Shown one piece after another: positions 38,501 through 49,274 of a stretch of 64,000 nt of DNA. Below the pieces are notes generated by a model. It searched no databases, was not told the DNA's origin, and saw only the letters and a list, made by a program, of their open reading frames with translations. A program made the position numbers and the translations under genes. Source of the DNA: Petrolisthes cinctipes (Eukaryota > Arthropoda > Malacostraca > Decapoda > Porcellanidae); the NCBI GenBank assembly GCA_033782935.1, contig JAWQEG010000634.1:1-64000 (forward strand). Direction: 5' to 3'. Position 1 is the stretch's first letter. The number at the start of each line of letters is the position of its first letter.

Positions 38501-41500
38501 AGACTCACACAATTTGCCTTGATATATCTAAAGCCTTTGACAGAGTATGGCACAGATCATTACTGTCTAAGCTTCCACATTATGGCCTTCAATCTTTTGT
38601 TCCCCTAATTAATTCATATCTTAGCAACAGAAAATTACGTGTGATGGTAGATGGTCTGTATTCCGACTTTCATCCCATTAATGCTGGTGTTCCTCAAGGA
38701 GCGGTCTTGGCTCCAACTTTGTTCCTCATTCATATTAATGATCTTTTGTCAGTTACTCAGAATTCAATTCACTCCTATGCTGATGATTCAACTATTCACA
38801 GTTCCTTCTCATTTAATGAGAGTTTTACTCAACACAATATTTTAGAATACAAACTTGCCACTTCAATTTCATTAAATGAAGACTTAACGAAGATCTTTGA
38901 ATAGGGACAAAACAACCTAGTTTCTTTCAATGCAAATAAAACTAAATACATCCCGTTCTCAAATAGATCAGATAATCAAGATTCTCACATTATTTTCAAT
39001 AATACAAATATCCCCAAGTCCCACAGCATTGATCTCCTTGGTGTAACTTTAAATGAAAACCTCAGTTGGACTCCCTATGTAAAATCCATTGCCAAAACTG
39101 CATCTAGGAAGATGGGACTTTTATACAGAGCTTGTAATTATTTGACTGACGAGCAGTTAGCAGTAATATATAAGAGTCATGTGCGTTCCCAGATGGAATA
39201 TTGTTCACCTCTGTGGGCTGGTTGTGGATCGGTGGTGTTAAGACAATTAGATAAAATTCAAAACAGAGCTATCAGACTGATCAATAATCCTATGATCACT
39301 AATGAATTCCCTCCCTTATCAGTACGTAGAAATGTTGCTTCCCTTGCACTATTTTATAGATACTTTTATAAGAAATGTTCGGATGAACTTGCCCTGATTA
39401 TACCACCCCTTCGCGTCTTCCCACGGAGGACTAGGGCAGCTGAGAATGCGCATGAGTTCACACTGACTCCTCCACGTTGCAGGACAACTGCTTACAAAAA
39501 TTCATTTACTCCCCGTACTACTTCCCTGTGGAATTCTCTACCAAGGGAATGTTTTCCAGCAAGTTATAACCCCCAGCAATTTAAATCCAGTTGTTTTAAA
39601 TATTTTATGAGTGGAGGATGCCAATAGGCAAATGGAACCATTTATTTATTTGTTTTTTCCTTTCCTCCACTCACTATATGTAAAAAAAAAAAAAAAAAAA
39701 GAGCAGCTCCCATTCAAGGAGGTTATCTAACAGCAAGCAGAATATTGTAAATAATAACTCTAGATTTGAAATGAGCCAACTTGTTATTTTGCTATTCACA
39801 AGAAATCCACTGAAAAGCTATACAGTACTCCCTGTTGTATTGTTTTCAGCAAGAGACCACAAGGACATTGCACAATACTATGTCAGAAATCAATCAATTG
39901 ATCTTCAAATCTAGAGTGTATCTGTGAACAAATCTGAAGGGGACATCATCACACTAGCACCTCGAACGAGGTTTTGGTGGGGCTGGTGGAACAAAGTACC
40001 GGGATAGATGAGGCAGGAGCTATAACACTGGTGCTGGCTTTAGTTCTCTGTACGTAGAACAACAACCACATATGCTAATTGCACTTGTTCTCGGGACTAC
40101 TGCAAAGTAAACACAAGAAAACATTGACATCGTATTTTCAACATTGAGCATTTTGCAGTTATTCAAAAAAATTATTTATATTACAAAATTATTTTTGGAT
40201 TTTATTCACCCTTTATACTTTGAATTAATTGACACTGATAAATTATTTATTGACTTTGTTCTGCATACACAGAACTGTCTTGGATAGAAATACATTCCAT
40301 CTTTGCCCCGCGAATGCCACCACTATTCCTCATTCACACAACATTTGTTCCGCCAGTCCCACGAAAACCTTGTTCGAGGTGCTAGTGTGATACCCCCATA
40401 AGTAACTTGTAAAGATACTTACTGATGGTAATAAAAGAGCTATATTATTATTACATTACTGCTCACCTGATTGCATTAACTGGAAAAATTTTCTCAATGC
40501 CATCCTCCTTCAGTCGGTGACATTTGAAGGCATACTTTTTCTTCTGGACTTCAGGGCTGGGGTCTAAGTATTCCACTGCCACTCGGCCCTCAATGCTTGA
40601 TACCACATAGCCCTGGTGGTGGTAATCATAGGAGGGATGGCTTTATTGGTTCTTAATTGAATGCATGCAAAAGTTACCATTTCTTAAAATTTTATTCCAC
40701 AACATAAATTGCATTTCTTTGGTCACACTACTCACATAATAACTATTAAAATACAGTAATAAAATAAGAAACACAACAGAGACTTGTTATTGCCTTAAAC
40801 TTAAGAAGATAAGAGTCACAAATGAGATTATATATATAGGCCACAAGAATTCGTATACAAGCTGTTGTGTTCGAGGGTTTACAACATATAGAAAATGTAA
40901 GACTATGTAACTGCAACACAACATTAATATTGGATTTGTTGTTTTGCTAATCACAGTCACTTGGTAGACCATTTATTGTAGTACTTTCAAAATAATGACC
41001 TCTCTTTCCATATAGCCTGTGTAAGAATTCCTGTTGCCAACCATACATTGCATATAATGTTTGTCACCAGATATGACACCATAAAGCACTTCTCATCTGA
41101 GGCAAAAGGTTAAAGTCTACACCAAATAAATCATAATAAATTACTAATATCTGCAGGAAGGAAAGAACAATAATGGCTACAGCTGACTTTTCACTCTGTT
41201 TGATGCATGTGTTAGTTATAACATATATATCACTGTAGGCCATAAAAATGAACTATGAACTTATACACCTTGTAGACAGTAGCTGACCTGTTTGTTGGGG
41301 AAGCACTGGATACAACGAGTCTGGTATTTTAGGGATGACTCCCGGCGCTGCTGAGCGAAGCCCATATTGCGTAAGTCCCATACCATCACCTTTCTATTGG
41401 ATGTACCTACCACCACCTTCTCTCCACTGAGACCCATTGTATACACCTGTGTAAAATGGAATAATACTCAGAATGACATGAAAATGAAATACATTTGATT

Positions 41501-44500
41501 TTAATATGGAGGTTTGAAGGATAGTTATAGATTACTGTACCACTGTAATGAAAGATGGCAGAAAACTCAGTGCAGGGTCTGGTCAAAGTTGCAAGTTAGG
41601 GATAGAATTAACCCAAGCATCAAATATAAATTATGGAAAAAAGATTCTACTGATTATAGTAACAAAATACTGAATTGTACAATGTCTATGTTGTAAAATT
41701 TCTGTCATTACGATACTACATACAGTGGGATCTCTCTTCTAACGAGTTCTAATCTAACGAGGAAATTTCTAATCCAACGAAAAAAACCCAGGCAAGTGTT
41801 TCAAATCAGCCGCCCCCTTGGCCAAGCTCTTGACGTTATTGGAGTCACTGACTCACTTTGCGCTCTCCCAGGTCAGGCGAGCTGAAAGCAATAGATTAAT
41901 AAAGATAGGACTGAAGCCAGCACCAGAGACAGCCCCATCAGAGCCAGAACCAAAGACCATAATTTTGGTGAAACAATTTTGGTGAAACTTCAATGTCAAA
42001 AATGCTATAGACTACATGACAGATGCCTGGAAAAACATCACAACCAACACAATAAATCATGCTTGGCATTCACTTCTTCCCGACTTGGTACCACCCAACT
42101 CAGATAAACGACAACGCAATGAGGTACTGTACTGTAGTCGACACACCCAGGATTGTTCCAGCACAAGGTTTTGATGAAGTTGAAGCTCTTGTATGGAATT
42201 ATTATAGAGAAAACAAAATCAGCTGAAGAGATGGTGGAAGATACTAAGCGTGAGTTGACTGCAAAAGAAGTGAGCAAAGAAGAAAATATAGTTACAGCTG
42301 GCTACTTCTTGAGGAAAATTACCAATCTAACACAAATGGAAGAGTTTCCGCATAATACCGACATATCAGAGTCTCAGTGTGTTAACCTTGATAAATAAAC
42401 TAAAACATGAACTCAGTGAATCTTATGGAAAGAAAGTGAATGAAAGAAGGCAAACATTTATCACGGGATATTTAAACAACTGCCGCGAGCTAAGAGAAGT
42501 TGTGGCAAGTTTCAATAAAAATAAAGGACAAGAGACTGTGAGTGACGATGATGATAACGTTAAAAATCTTCTTGTTGACTTGGACCTTACTGGATTTGTT
42601 GGGGAGGAAAGAAATGTAGGCAAAAGAATTTCAAAACTCAGGGAGACATTATGCCAGGCAGAGGAGAGCGAGAGGATGGAGGGTGAAAGTGGCAGTGGGG
42701 GTGGAGGTGGGGTTGAGGGAGTAGAGTATCCTCCCTCTTGGATGTTTTTGTCTTATTCACGCACATCATACATCACTTACTGGTGACTTATCCACATTAT
42801 TTCTTCTTTATATTGCATTCATATCACTATGTATGGCTTAAATTAATGCCAATAAGTTACACAATGAGTGAAAGTAAAGCTATAATAGGAGTTCAGTCCA
42901 ATTTTCTTCACCTATTACGATTTTTCCTTTATGTTTATGTATTCGCATCTAACAAATTTGTAACTAAAGAGTTTTTGTTGGTACTGAATAGTCGTTAGAT
43001 ATGAGATCCCACTGTATTATACTAGATATATAATGTTAACTAAGATCAACCCCAAACTGATAAGGCTAATATTATGATATATTTCATAAACAATCTGATT
43101 TGAGGCTTAGTAGTACAATATGGCTGACTAATAATCAGTTCAAGATGAAAAACATTTGAAAGAGGTGAAAAACTAACAAGTACTGTATTACATAGGTTCA
43201 AGACATATCTAATTGAAGAATTTGCAAATATATCCTGTATTGTTACTTTATAATCTATAAAAGGAGAAGAGCTTTGGTATAGTGTAAACGATGCATAAAA
43301 TCCAAAATGGAGTAGCATAGTGATTTACTGGTTTTGGAGGTGTCCCTGCATCGTTGATGGCTGAGTAATACTGGATATACAGCTACATAGTGTTAACCAA
43401 CTCTAGTACTCGCTTCATATAAGGATAACACCACCTATGGGCATTACATTTTAACATCTGGTTTTTATGTCCTTAAATGCACCTTACTGTACCTTATTTG
43501 GCTGCTGGAATGTGCCAGCTTCTCTGTTGCCTCGAGGGTCCCAAAGCTTGATATTAGAGTCCCATGACCCTGTGATGATAACATTTACTTCTGGACAAAA
43601 CTCTACACACCTGTAATAACCACATATTAATGTTGATCCATTTACTACAATTTATTGTAAAGCACTAAAAAAAACTAAACTGAAATGGAGCACCAGTGGT
43701 CTAGAGGATAAGACACTTGCCTGTGAAGCAAGTAACCCAGTCTTGATCCATTGGCAAGGGAATGGTCAGACAATTTCTTTAGCTCCTATGTCCTTGTTCA
43801 CGAAAGCAGTAGAATAGGTAATGTACTCAGTCTAAGACTGAGAAAAACTCCACCACGGTGAGCAGTAGTGTACATGCAGACTACTGGTAGCAGTTAAGGG
43901 GGAAGTACAGTGTTAGTAAATCTGGATCAACCGATTCCTCCAAACAATTCCATTCAACAGGTCCCCATTATTATTGTTAACCTGGTCCTGTTTCCTGGCA
44001 TACTTTGGAAGAATCAAAGCACTCCAATGTACCAAAAGTGTATTAACTCCTTATCCTTCCCTGGTAGTTTTACTGCAAGCCCAATGCAGTACCGGTAAGT
44101 CCGGAAAAAGAGACCACACCTCTACTGTATATCGTATATATACCAGGTATAAATAAAAAAAAGTATGCATGTGAAAAGTAAAGAATATGGGTCACTTCTT
44201 AAACTTAATTATGTGACCAATATAAAAGAGAAAGTATTATATATTTATACATTGTATATAAAGAAACAATCTGGCAATCCTACGTATAAAAAACAACGTG
44301 TATTGCTGTTTTAATACAACCCACCTTATGGGAGCATCATGTGTTCCCACAACAGATTCTGTGTTGGTATTAAGATCAAAGGTCTTCAGCTGCCCATCCA
44401 GACCACCACTGTAGGCATGTACTGCATCCTAAATGAGGGTGCAAATAGGGGAAATATTACTCACTATCTGAATTAGTGTTTAGTATTGATACTTAGGGTC

Positions 44501-45376
44501 ATCATGTAGAGCATCTGTTTCATATTATTACTTTCACAAACTCCCATATAGAAAAGCATCTAATCACTCTACTATAGAATTATAAAATATCACAAATGCT
44601 CCACAAGGTTATTTATTAATTGTACTGTATATCCAAATACAGTATGATATTTTCAAATGCAGCTTAAGCAAATGTTTATTTCCCCCCCAAAAAATCAAGC
44701 TCAGGATATGATACAACACCTGCAGAATCATATACTGTATAGTATAACAAAGATTCACAACTGTATTTATCTCAAAGCCACATCAACACAAGTATGCTAC
44801 CATTATCTATGAATGTACAAGAAACACTAATATACTGTAAATACAGTACTGTATTGAATTTTCTTTAATTTAGGCATAACATCCTGATGCAAAAATACTT
44901 CAGATGTGCATTCTCTTGCATTACATCCAAACTTCATCCACAAAACTTTATAAATGCCATCTGTGTAGCTCTCTGGCAGTCTCTCAATCATGCCATTTAG
45001 TACACTTCAAACAGTTTCCAAATAATATTATTCATGAGAATTCAAGCATTGACATTAGGTATTTATTTTAATTTACCATTATTTTTTAAAACATTATTGT
45101 GGGAGATGTTACTGGTGAGATCCTACTACACAAAAAATTATCCAAAGAGAAAGAGAGACAAAGAATACTGTACAGTACCTGAAAACAGCAGTCAAGCACC
45201 GGGCCTGAGTGCTGGTACTGGAGGCGCATGTTATTGTTGACCACATCAAATAGGCGCACACTCTTGTCCCATGATGCCACCAGGAGGAACTGGGATGAGG
45301 ATGGCCCAAACTTGACACTCTGAATACAGTCACCCGGCGTGTTCTTCAGCCGGTACTCCATCCTTGACTCACTCAT
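35447..45376 (-). CDS. BUB3: BUB3 mitotic checkpoint WD-repeat protein, complete seven-exon gene
   Basis: BUB3 is a seven-bladed WD40 propeller that carries BUB1 and BUBR1/Mad3 to phosphorylated MELT motifs of KNL1 at kinetochores and belongs to the mitotic checkpoint complex. Exons in transcript order: 45,376-45,179; 44,428-44,325; 43,610-43,493; 41,446-41,288; 40,612-40,467; 36,133-35,994; 35,562-35,447. All introns are GT-AG and lengths 198, 104, 118, 159, 146, 140 and 116 sum to 981 nt: 326 aa plus TAA, close to the human protein (about 328). Diagnostic stretches include [70 protein letters not shown] and [12 protein letters not shown]. The start [10 protein letters not shown] fits the family's short N-terminus; a TTACAG acceptor five bases upstream of the ATG suggests an additional 5' UTR exon. 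Introns hold a LINE, MITE, Tigger relic and SINE, yet every exon is intact. Confidence 0.97.
35724..35812. repeat. Tandem duplication, 47 bp unit, two copies (BUB3 intron 6)
   Basis: Two near-identical copies of the segment starting aggagtacacgatggagagg. Confidence 0.85.
35994..36133 (-). CDS. BUB3: BUB3 exon 6
   Basis: Encodes [20 protein letters not shown] and [20 protein letters not shown]. Acceptor TCGTTAG, donor GTAAAG. Confidence 0.95.
36624..37536 (+). pseudogene. LINE endonuclease domain (frame-disrupted)
   Basis: Two frames joined near 36,975 give an endonuclease/exonuclease/phosphatase-like domain: [15 protein letters not shown] at the start, [12 protein letters not shown] (catalytic Asp-Asn) and [13 protein letters not shown] (Ser-Asp-His) near the end. 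An in-frame stop also interrupts it near 37,090. Confidence 0.8.
37675..39627 (+). pseudogene. LINE reverse transcriptase (internal stop)
   Basis: RT motifs in order: [19 protein letters not shown], then [61 protein letters not shown] and the catalytic [13 protein letters not shown] at 38,902-38,904 interrupts the frame, which otherwise continues to the C-terminal region with [12 protein letters not shown] and [14 protein letters not shown], ending at 39,627. One nonsense change thus splits a largely preserved protein. Confidence 0.88.
39948..40391. mobile_element. MITE in BUB3 intron 5
   Basis: 444 bp bounded by inverted repeats ATCACACTAGCACCTCGAAC and GTTCGAGGTGCTAGTGTGAT; the complementarity continues inward through aaaacctt/aggtttt-like sequence. 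No ORF. Confidence 0.85.
40467..40612 (-). CDS. BUB3: BUB3 exon 5
   Basis: Encodes [18 protein letters not shown], then [20 protein letters not shown] and [10 protein letters not shown]. Ends in phase 2, donor GTGAGC. Confidence 0.95.
41288..41446 (-). CDS. BUB3: BUB3 exon 4
   Basis: 53 codons from [19 protein letters not shown] to [10 protein letters not shown], including the highly conserved [11 protein letters not shown]. Acceptor ACACAG, donor GTCAGC. Confidence 0.95.
41723..43014. mobile_element. Tigger/pogo-like DNA transposon relic in BUB3 intron 3
   Basis: Terminal inverted repeats CAGTGGGATCTC and GAGATCCCACTG, each flanked by TA (41,721-41,722 and 43,015-43,016), as expected for pogo-class Tc1/mariner elements. 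The 1.3 kb interior holds a plus-strand transposase remnant. Confidence 0.88.
41955..42786 (+). pseudogene. Tigger-like transposase C-terminal remnant
   Basis: The frame near 41,990 reads [20 protein letters not shown] and continues [15 protein letters not shown], the pattern after the DDE core of Tigger/jerky-type transposases. Later pieces (42,153-42,398 and 42,379-42,786) are in shifted frames, with an acidic tail. The DNA-binding domains and most of the DDE core are missing. Confidence 0.7.
43493..43610 (-). CDS. BUB3: BUB3 exon 3
   Basis: Completes the split Arg and encodes [18 protein letters not shown] followed by [20 protein letters not shown] and K. Acceptor TTACAG, donor GTACAG. 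Confidence 0.95.
43688..44162 (+). mobile_element. tRNA-derived SINE in BUB3 intron 2
   Basis: The head at 43,688-43,750 is tRNA-like: AGTGGTCTAGAGGATAAG (D arm/A box), an anticodon arm CTTGC-CTGTGAA-GCAAG with GTG in the anticodon position (His type) and a degenerate B box (gtcttgatcc). The body (43,904-44,060) is shared with 20,817-20,979, and an A-rich tail (aaataaaaaaaag) closes it. Antisense to BUB3. Confidence 0.75.
44325..44428 (-). CDS. BUB3: BUB3 exon 2
   Basis: Encodes [20 protein letters not shown], then a segment ending GTHDAPI plus the first two bases of Arg. Acceptor ATTTAG, donor GTGGGT. Confidence 0.95.
45179..45376 (-). CDS. BUB3: BUB3 exon 1 (first coding exon)
   Basis: 66 codons, phase 0 end, first WD repeat. 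ATG at 45,374-45,376; donor GTACTG after CTGTTTTCAG. Acceptor-like GTGTGTTACAG lies just upstream of AAAAATG. Confidence 0.95.
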
Positions 45377-45583
45377 TTTTCTGTAACACACACACATATC
45401 CACTGATATCACCACACATGGTACAATATGAAGCCTTCAAGGTTTACAATGAGAGGGAAACTGCTGTCCACTGGAGTCTTGGATAGATATTTTACATAAT
45501 AAATCTAAGGATACAAGTAAAAATGTTACACAATATGAACCTTATAACATGTACAAGAGCATTCAGTACTGTACAATTAAGTA

Positions 45584-45806
45584 CAGGGTGGCCCAAACCT
45601 AACTGACTGCTTGACTTCCAATATTGTCTACAATGTGGGGATCACCCAGCCTGCTTCTACAGGTGTATCTACATTTGGAAATTATGTGTCAGTGGGCATA
45701 CATAGACAATTATGTGAGCATCTGTACTTTTTGATGAATCCACCTATTTTCTATTGATACATTATCCATCCCCAGGCAAGCAGTTAGTCACTTATGGGTC
45801 ACCCTA
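45584..45806. mobile_element. Tc1/mariner-type MITE upstream of BUB3
   Basis: Inverted ends CAGGGTGGCCCAAACC... and ...GGGTCACCCTA; inner GACTGCTTG/CAAGCAGTTAGTC. TA flanks both sides (45,582-45,583 and 45,807-45,808). About 223 bp, no ORF. Confidence 0.8.
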
Positions 45807-45916
45807 TACATTAGTAGTGCAATGCTATACTACTGTATAGTTGCCCAAGAAAAGACTGCAACCAAATTTGCTGGTGTGTGGCAATATCTGGCAGCTGCTC
45901 CAAAGTAAACACTCAT

Positions 45917-46140
45917 ATTATTGGTATAGTGGAACCAGCACAGCTGGATTGCTATAGAATACACCCCTTCTCCAGCCCAGGCCCCAAAAGGGCATAATCA
46001 GGGCTAGAAGGGTCTATTCCGTGACGATCATCAGAAGTAAAATGAATTTAAATCTGGCGCTGTACTAGACATGGGAGCCACCTGGTGGTGGCCTGTGGAG
46101 ATACTGACCCCGCTCTAGGAGAGCACACGCTCTGCCACTC
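45917..46140 (+). repeat. DIRS element 2 left inverted terminal repeat
   Basis: Begins ATTATTGGTATAGTGGAACC; inverted complement of 52,976-53,187. Ends at ccactc, as in element 1. Confidence 0.92.
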
Positions 46141-46872
46141 TGTCGCGGAACACGTTACTGTCAACATCTTCGCTCCTCGCTGCTACGCTATGGTATTGTG
46201 TCACGTGTTCCTGCTATCGTTTCTTTTGTGTACTAGTGGCTTGCCTGCTTTGCAGATGTATTGTGTGTGTGTGTGTTGGGGGAGTGGGGAGTGTTAGTGT
46301 GGGGATTTATTTCCCTTTTTCGGGAGTTCATTTCATTTCTTCCCTCTAGGTGAGTTTCGTTTGAGCCCCGTTTCGGGGTTTTTCTCCCTCCACTCTCCTT
46401 CTCCCTCTCCCCCGCCACTAGTTCACGTGTTTTTGTTGTGTTTTACCTCGGGGATTTCTTTTAGCGAGGTTGTTCCTCCGTCCCACGTAGGGCCCTTGCC
46501 TCCCCACGTGGCGGAGGGATTTGGGCCTTTTGGCCCTTACTGTGTTTACCCCGAGTGTGGTTTAGGGTTACGTGGGCTGCGGTGAACGAGGATTGTGCCC
46601 AGGTTCTCGTTTTCCCTTCCCTCCGTTTCTTTTTGGGTGTTTTAGTGTTTTTCCAGGGCGTCTGTGCCCCTGGGTGATTGCCCCTCAGGCGGTCTCTCTT
46701 CGAGACTTTTCCTTGGGGGCTCTCCTTCCTCTCACGAGAGAGGGTTGGCTTGGCTGACGGGGTTTCTCCCCAGATGGTGCGTGTGGGGTTTTAGTTAGGT
46801 TTTCCCGTGCCTCTCGCTGTGTGTGCGTCTGTTCACGTGTTAACCCATTCTTTGTTTCCTTCTCTCCCTCAG

Positions 46873-49274
46873 CCTACTCGTGCCTTATGTGCTGCTTCGG
46901 GTTGTACTGTGCGGGTCTCGCCTGATGGCCACCTGCATTGTTCACCCCAAGCACCCTGCTTCACTCCCTCGGGTTACGACCCTCTGGCGTGTGATGTGTG
47001 CCGCCCTTGGGCTGAGCTGTGCCGGGAGGCTCCCGCCGCTGCCCGCGCTAAACTACCCGCCCTTGCCTCCCTTCGTATGGCGTGGACGAGGGCTCGGAGA
47101 ATGGCGCACAAACGAGACGGATCTTCCTTGTCGTGGTTGGACCCTGCGTTGGGAACGGAACTGGGTTTATCCAGGACCCGTTACCCTTCGACGTGTCTCT
47201 CGGAGTCTCAGGGGCTAGAACCCCCTGTGGCCCGAGAGATTTCGTCGCCTTCCCTAGACGGTTCTGCGACTCTTTTCCGGGGCTTTATGCCCCGGCCTGA
47301 GAGCGAGACCGTCGTGCTAGTTACCCTTCAGGCCTCACCGGTACAAGGGCCTAGCAGGGAACCTGAGGCTTCGTCGCCCCCGAAAGCTGGCCCTTCGGGT
47401 CTCTCTCGGGAGCGCAAGCCCTCTAGGAAAAGGTCCCGTCGCTCCAGGTCCCATCGCTCCAGGAAGACCCGTTCTCGTAGTCGCTCTCCATCCTCGTCGT
47501 CTGCTTCCTCGTCTGCCTCTTCGAGGGACTCCTCTTCTCCCTCCCGCCGACACCGCAAAGGTAAGCGGAGGGAGAGGAGCCCCTCGTCAAGGAAGATTAT
47601 GCGGTTGATCTGCGCCTGTGTTCCCAATGCCCTTCCTGCCTCTCCTTCGGGTCCCGTTGCCCTGCCCCCGGTAGTGCCAGCGATACCCGTTCCGGATCCC
47701 GCCCTTCCTACCCCTCCTACCGCCCCGTCGCCGGTCGGGCACTCGGGTCTCCCCGGAGATGCTGGAGACGTTATCGTCCTTCCAACTTCTCCGGACCCCG
47801 TGTCTCCGTCCGGAGACCTGGCGGAGGAGCTACCTACCTCATCCCCTCCTTCCCCGTCGCCCCTTGCCTTGGACGACGGGTACCTTCCCTACTCTTGGGC
47901 CCTACTCCCGCAGGCTTGGACCCATTCTTTAGAGGAGGGCAGATTGGTGGCGTGGTCTCCGGACACCGCCCAGCCAGGGGGCTGGTTAAGAAGGGACGAT
48001 GTTGTGGTCAAGTGGGGAGCTGACGAGAAGGGCGACGCAGCGCCTTTCTATAAGGCCAGGCCTCATTCTGCTCCAGTACCCACTGGGTCGAAGGTCTCCT
48101 CAGCGGCTACCTTGGACGCGATGGTTTTTCTGATGGAAAACAGTCAATTACAGATGTCTCAGGCTTGGAAGATTGACCGCTCCCACGGGAATACGGCAGT
48201 CTTCCTTGCCTCAGACGCGTACTTTCCAGGGGATAAGGGCGATGAGGACTTGAACATCCCTTCTCTGCTCCTTAATTCCCTGGACCATCAGAAAAACACC
48301 GCGCCCAAGAAACCACCTCCTCCGTCTTTCGCGGTCATCCTCCCTCCTTCCCGGGCTCCACCGGGTTTGAGGGAATGTCTGTGGAAGACGGAGAAGGAGC
48401 CACCGGTCCCCTACCAGTTGAGGGAGCCCGACGGCAAGCTGAGACAGACAGAAACAGCCGCCAGGTAGGAGTTGTCACACATCATCTCCACTGGCACGGC
48501 TGTTTCTTTCATTAGGGACTGTCTCAGCACCCTCACCAACACATACCATGAGTTGTCAGGCCTACAATTAACGTGAGTACCTTTCGGCTTTCGTTGTTAT
48601 GAGGGATACAGGGGAGTGGGTTTCTCTGTTTCGTTCAAGTCTCTACCCTGAGCTCGCTCGGGTTTTGTCTGTGTATCCCTTACAGTGACGTCCTTGCGTC
48701 CATGACCACCGTCATGGAAGGCGTGGGGGCGATGACCACCCACAACCTCCGGGAAGCTGCGAGGAACTTTGCGGAGGCGAGACTGGCTTCCCGCCAAGCT
48801 GCCGCCAAGTTAGCTCCAGAAATGGCGCAGAGGGGGGTGGTACGGGCCGTTCCACTCTCCCCTGTGCTATTCGACCAAGCAGCCACGGACTCCGTGTTCT
48901 CCTCCCTCCCGGCGGTCATCAACCTCCCAAAGCCCTCCACCTCCAAGTACGTTCTTTCGACATTAACTTACTGTGGGTCTGTGTTACTTAAAATTGGGGA
49001 AATTGGGGGGGGTGGAAACCCCTTTCTAAGTCTGCTCCTAATTTTTCTGTTTGTCCGTAGGCCACGTACTCCACAGCCAGCGAGGCCAGCAGTCCAGTCT
49101 AGGAGGCCCTCCCAGCCTTCCAGACCGGTTAGGACCACCTACCCCGCCCCTCCCAGGCAGTACCCTAGGTATAGGGCCCAGCAGCCCTTTCGAGGGAGGG
49201 GACAGGGCTCCAAGACTCTTCCCAGAGCCAAGCCCTCCTTCCCCCACCCCTCCAGTAAGGACCGCTCCACCTGA
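46873..49274 (+). pseudogene. gag: DIRS element 2 Gag-like ORF with premature stop
   Basis: Exons correspond to 46,873-48,572, 48,686-48,946 and 49,061-49,274. The exon opens with PTRALCAASGC after the acceptor CTCTCCCTCAG, then the same Cys cluster, SR-rich basic region (SRKRSRRSRSHRSRKTRSRS), middle domain (YLPYSWALLPQAWTHS) and Pro/Arg-rich tail as element 1. A TAG at 48,466-48,468 replaces the Leu codon of element 1 within ETAAR|EL, about 35 codons before intron 1, so full-length Gag cannot be made without readthrough. Intron 2 here has lost in-frame stops, so retention would keep the frame open. Confidence 0.85.
48573..48685 (+). other. Apparent intron 1 of DIRS element 2 gag
   Basis: GTGAGT...CCCTTACAG, same codon position and phase as intron 1 of element 1; interior sequence strongly diverged. 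Confidence 0.78.

Larger units (their letters stand above)
36330..39700 (+). mobile_element. Non-LTR retrotransposon (Jockey/CR1-like) in BUB3 intron 5
   Basis: Inserted antisense to BUB3. It encodes an AP-type endonuclease then a reverse transcriptase and ends in a 19 nt poly(A) at 39,682-39,700. The 5' boundary is uncertain; 36,330 is where the atypical GC-richer leader begins. The ORF is broken by frame changes within the endonuclease (near 36,975 and 37,100) and before RT (near 37,540), and by TAG at 38,902, so it is a dead copy. Clade call is tentative. Confidence 0.85.

Noticed and set aside
43688..43750. A functional tRNA-His gene.
   Set aside because: The anticodon arm is good but the B box is degenerate, the acceptor stem does not pair convincingly and no terminator follows; the SINE body and A-rich tail explain it better.
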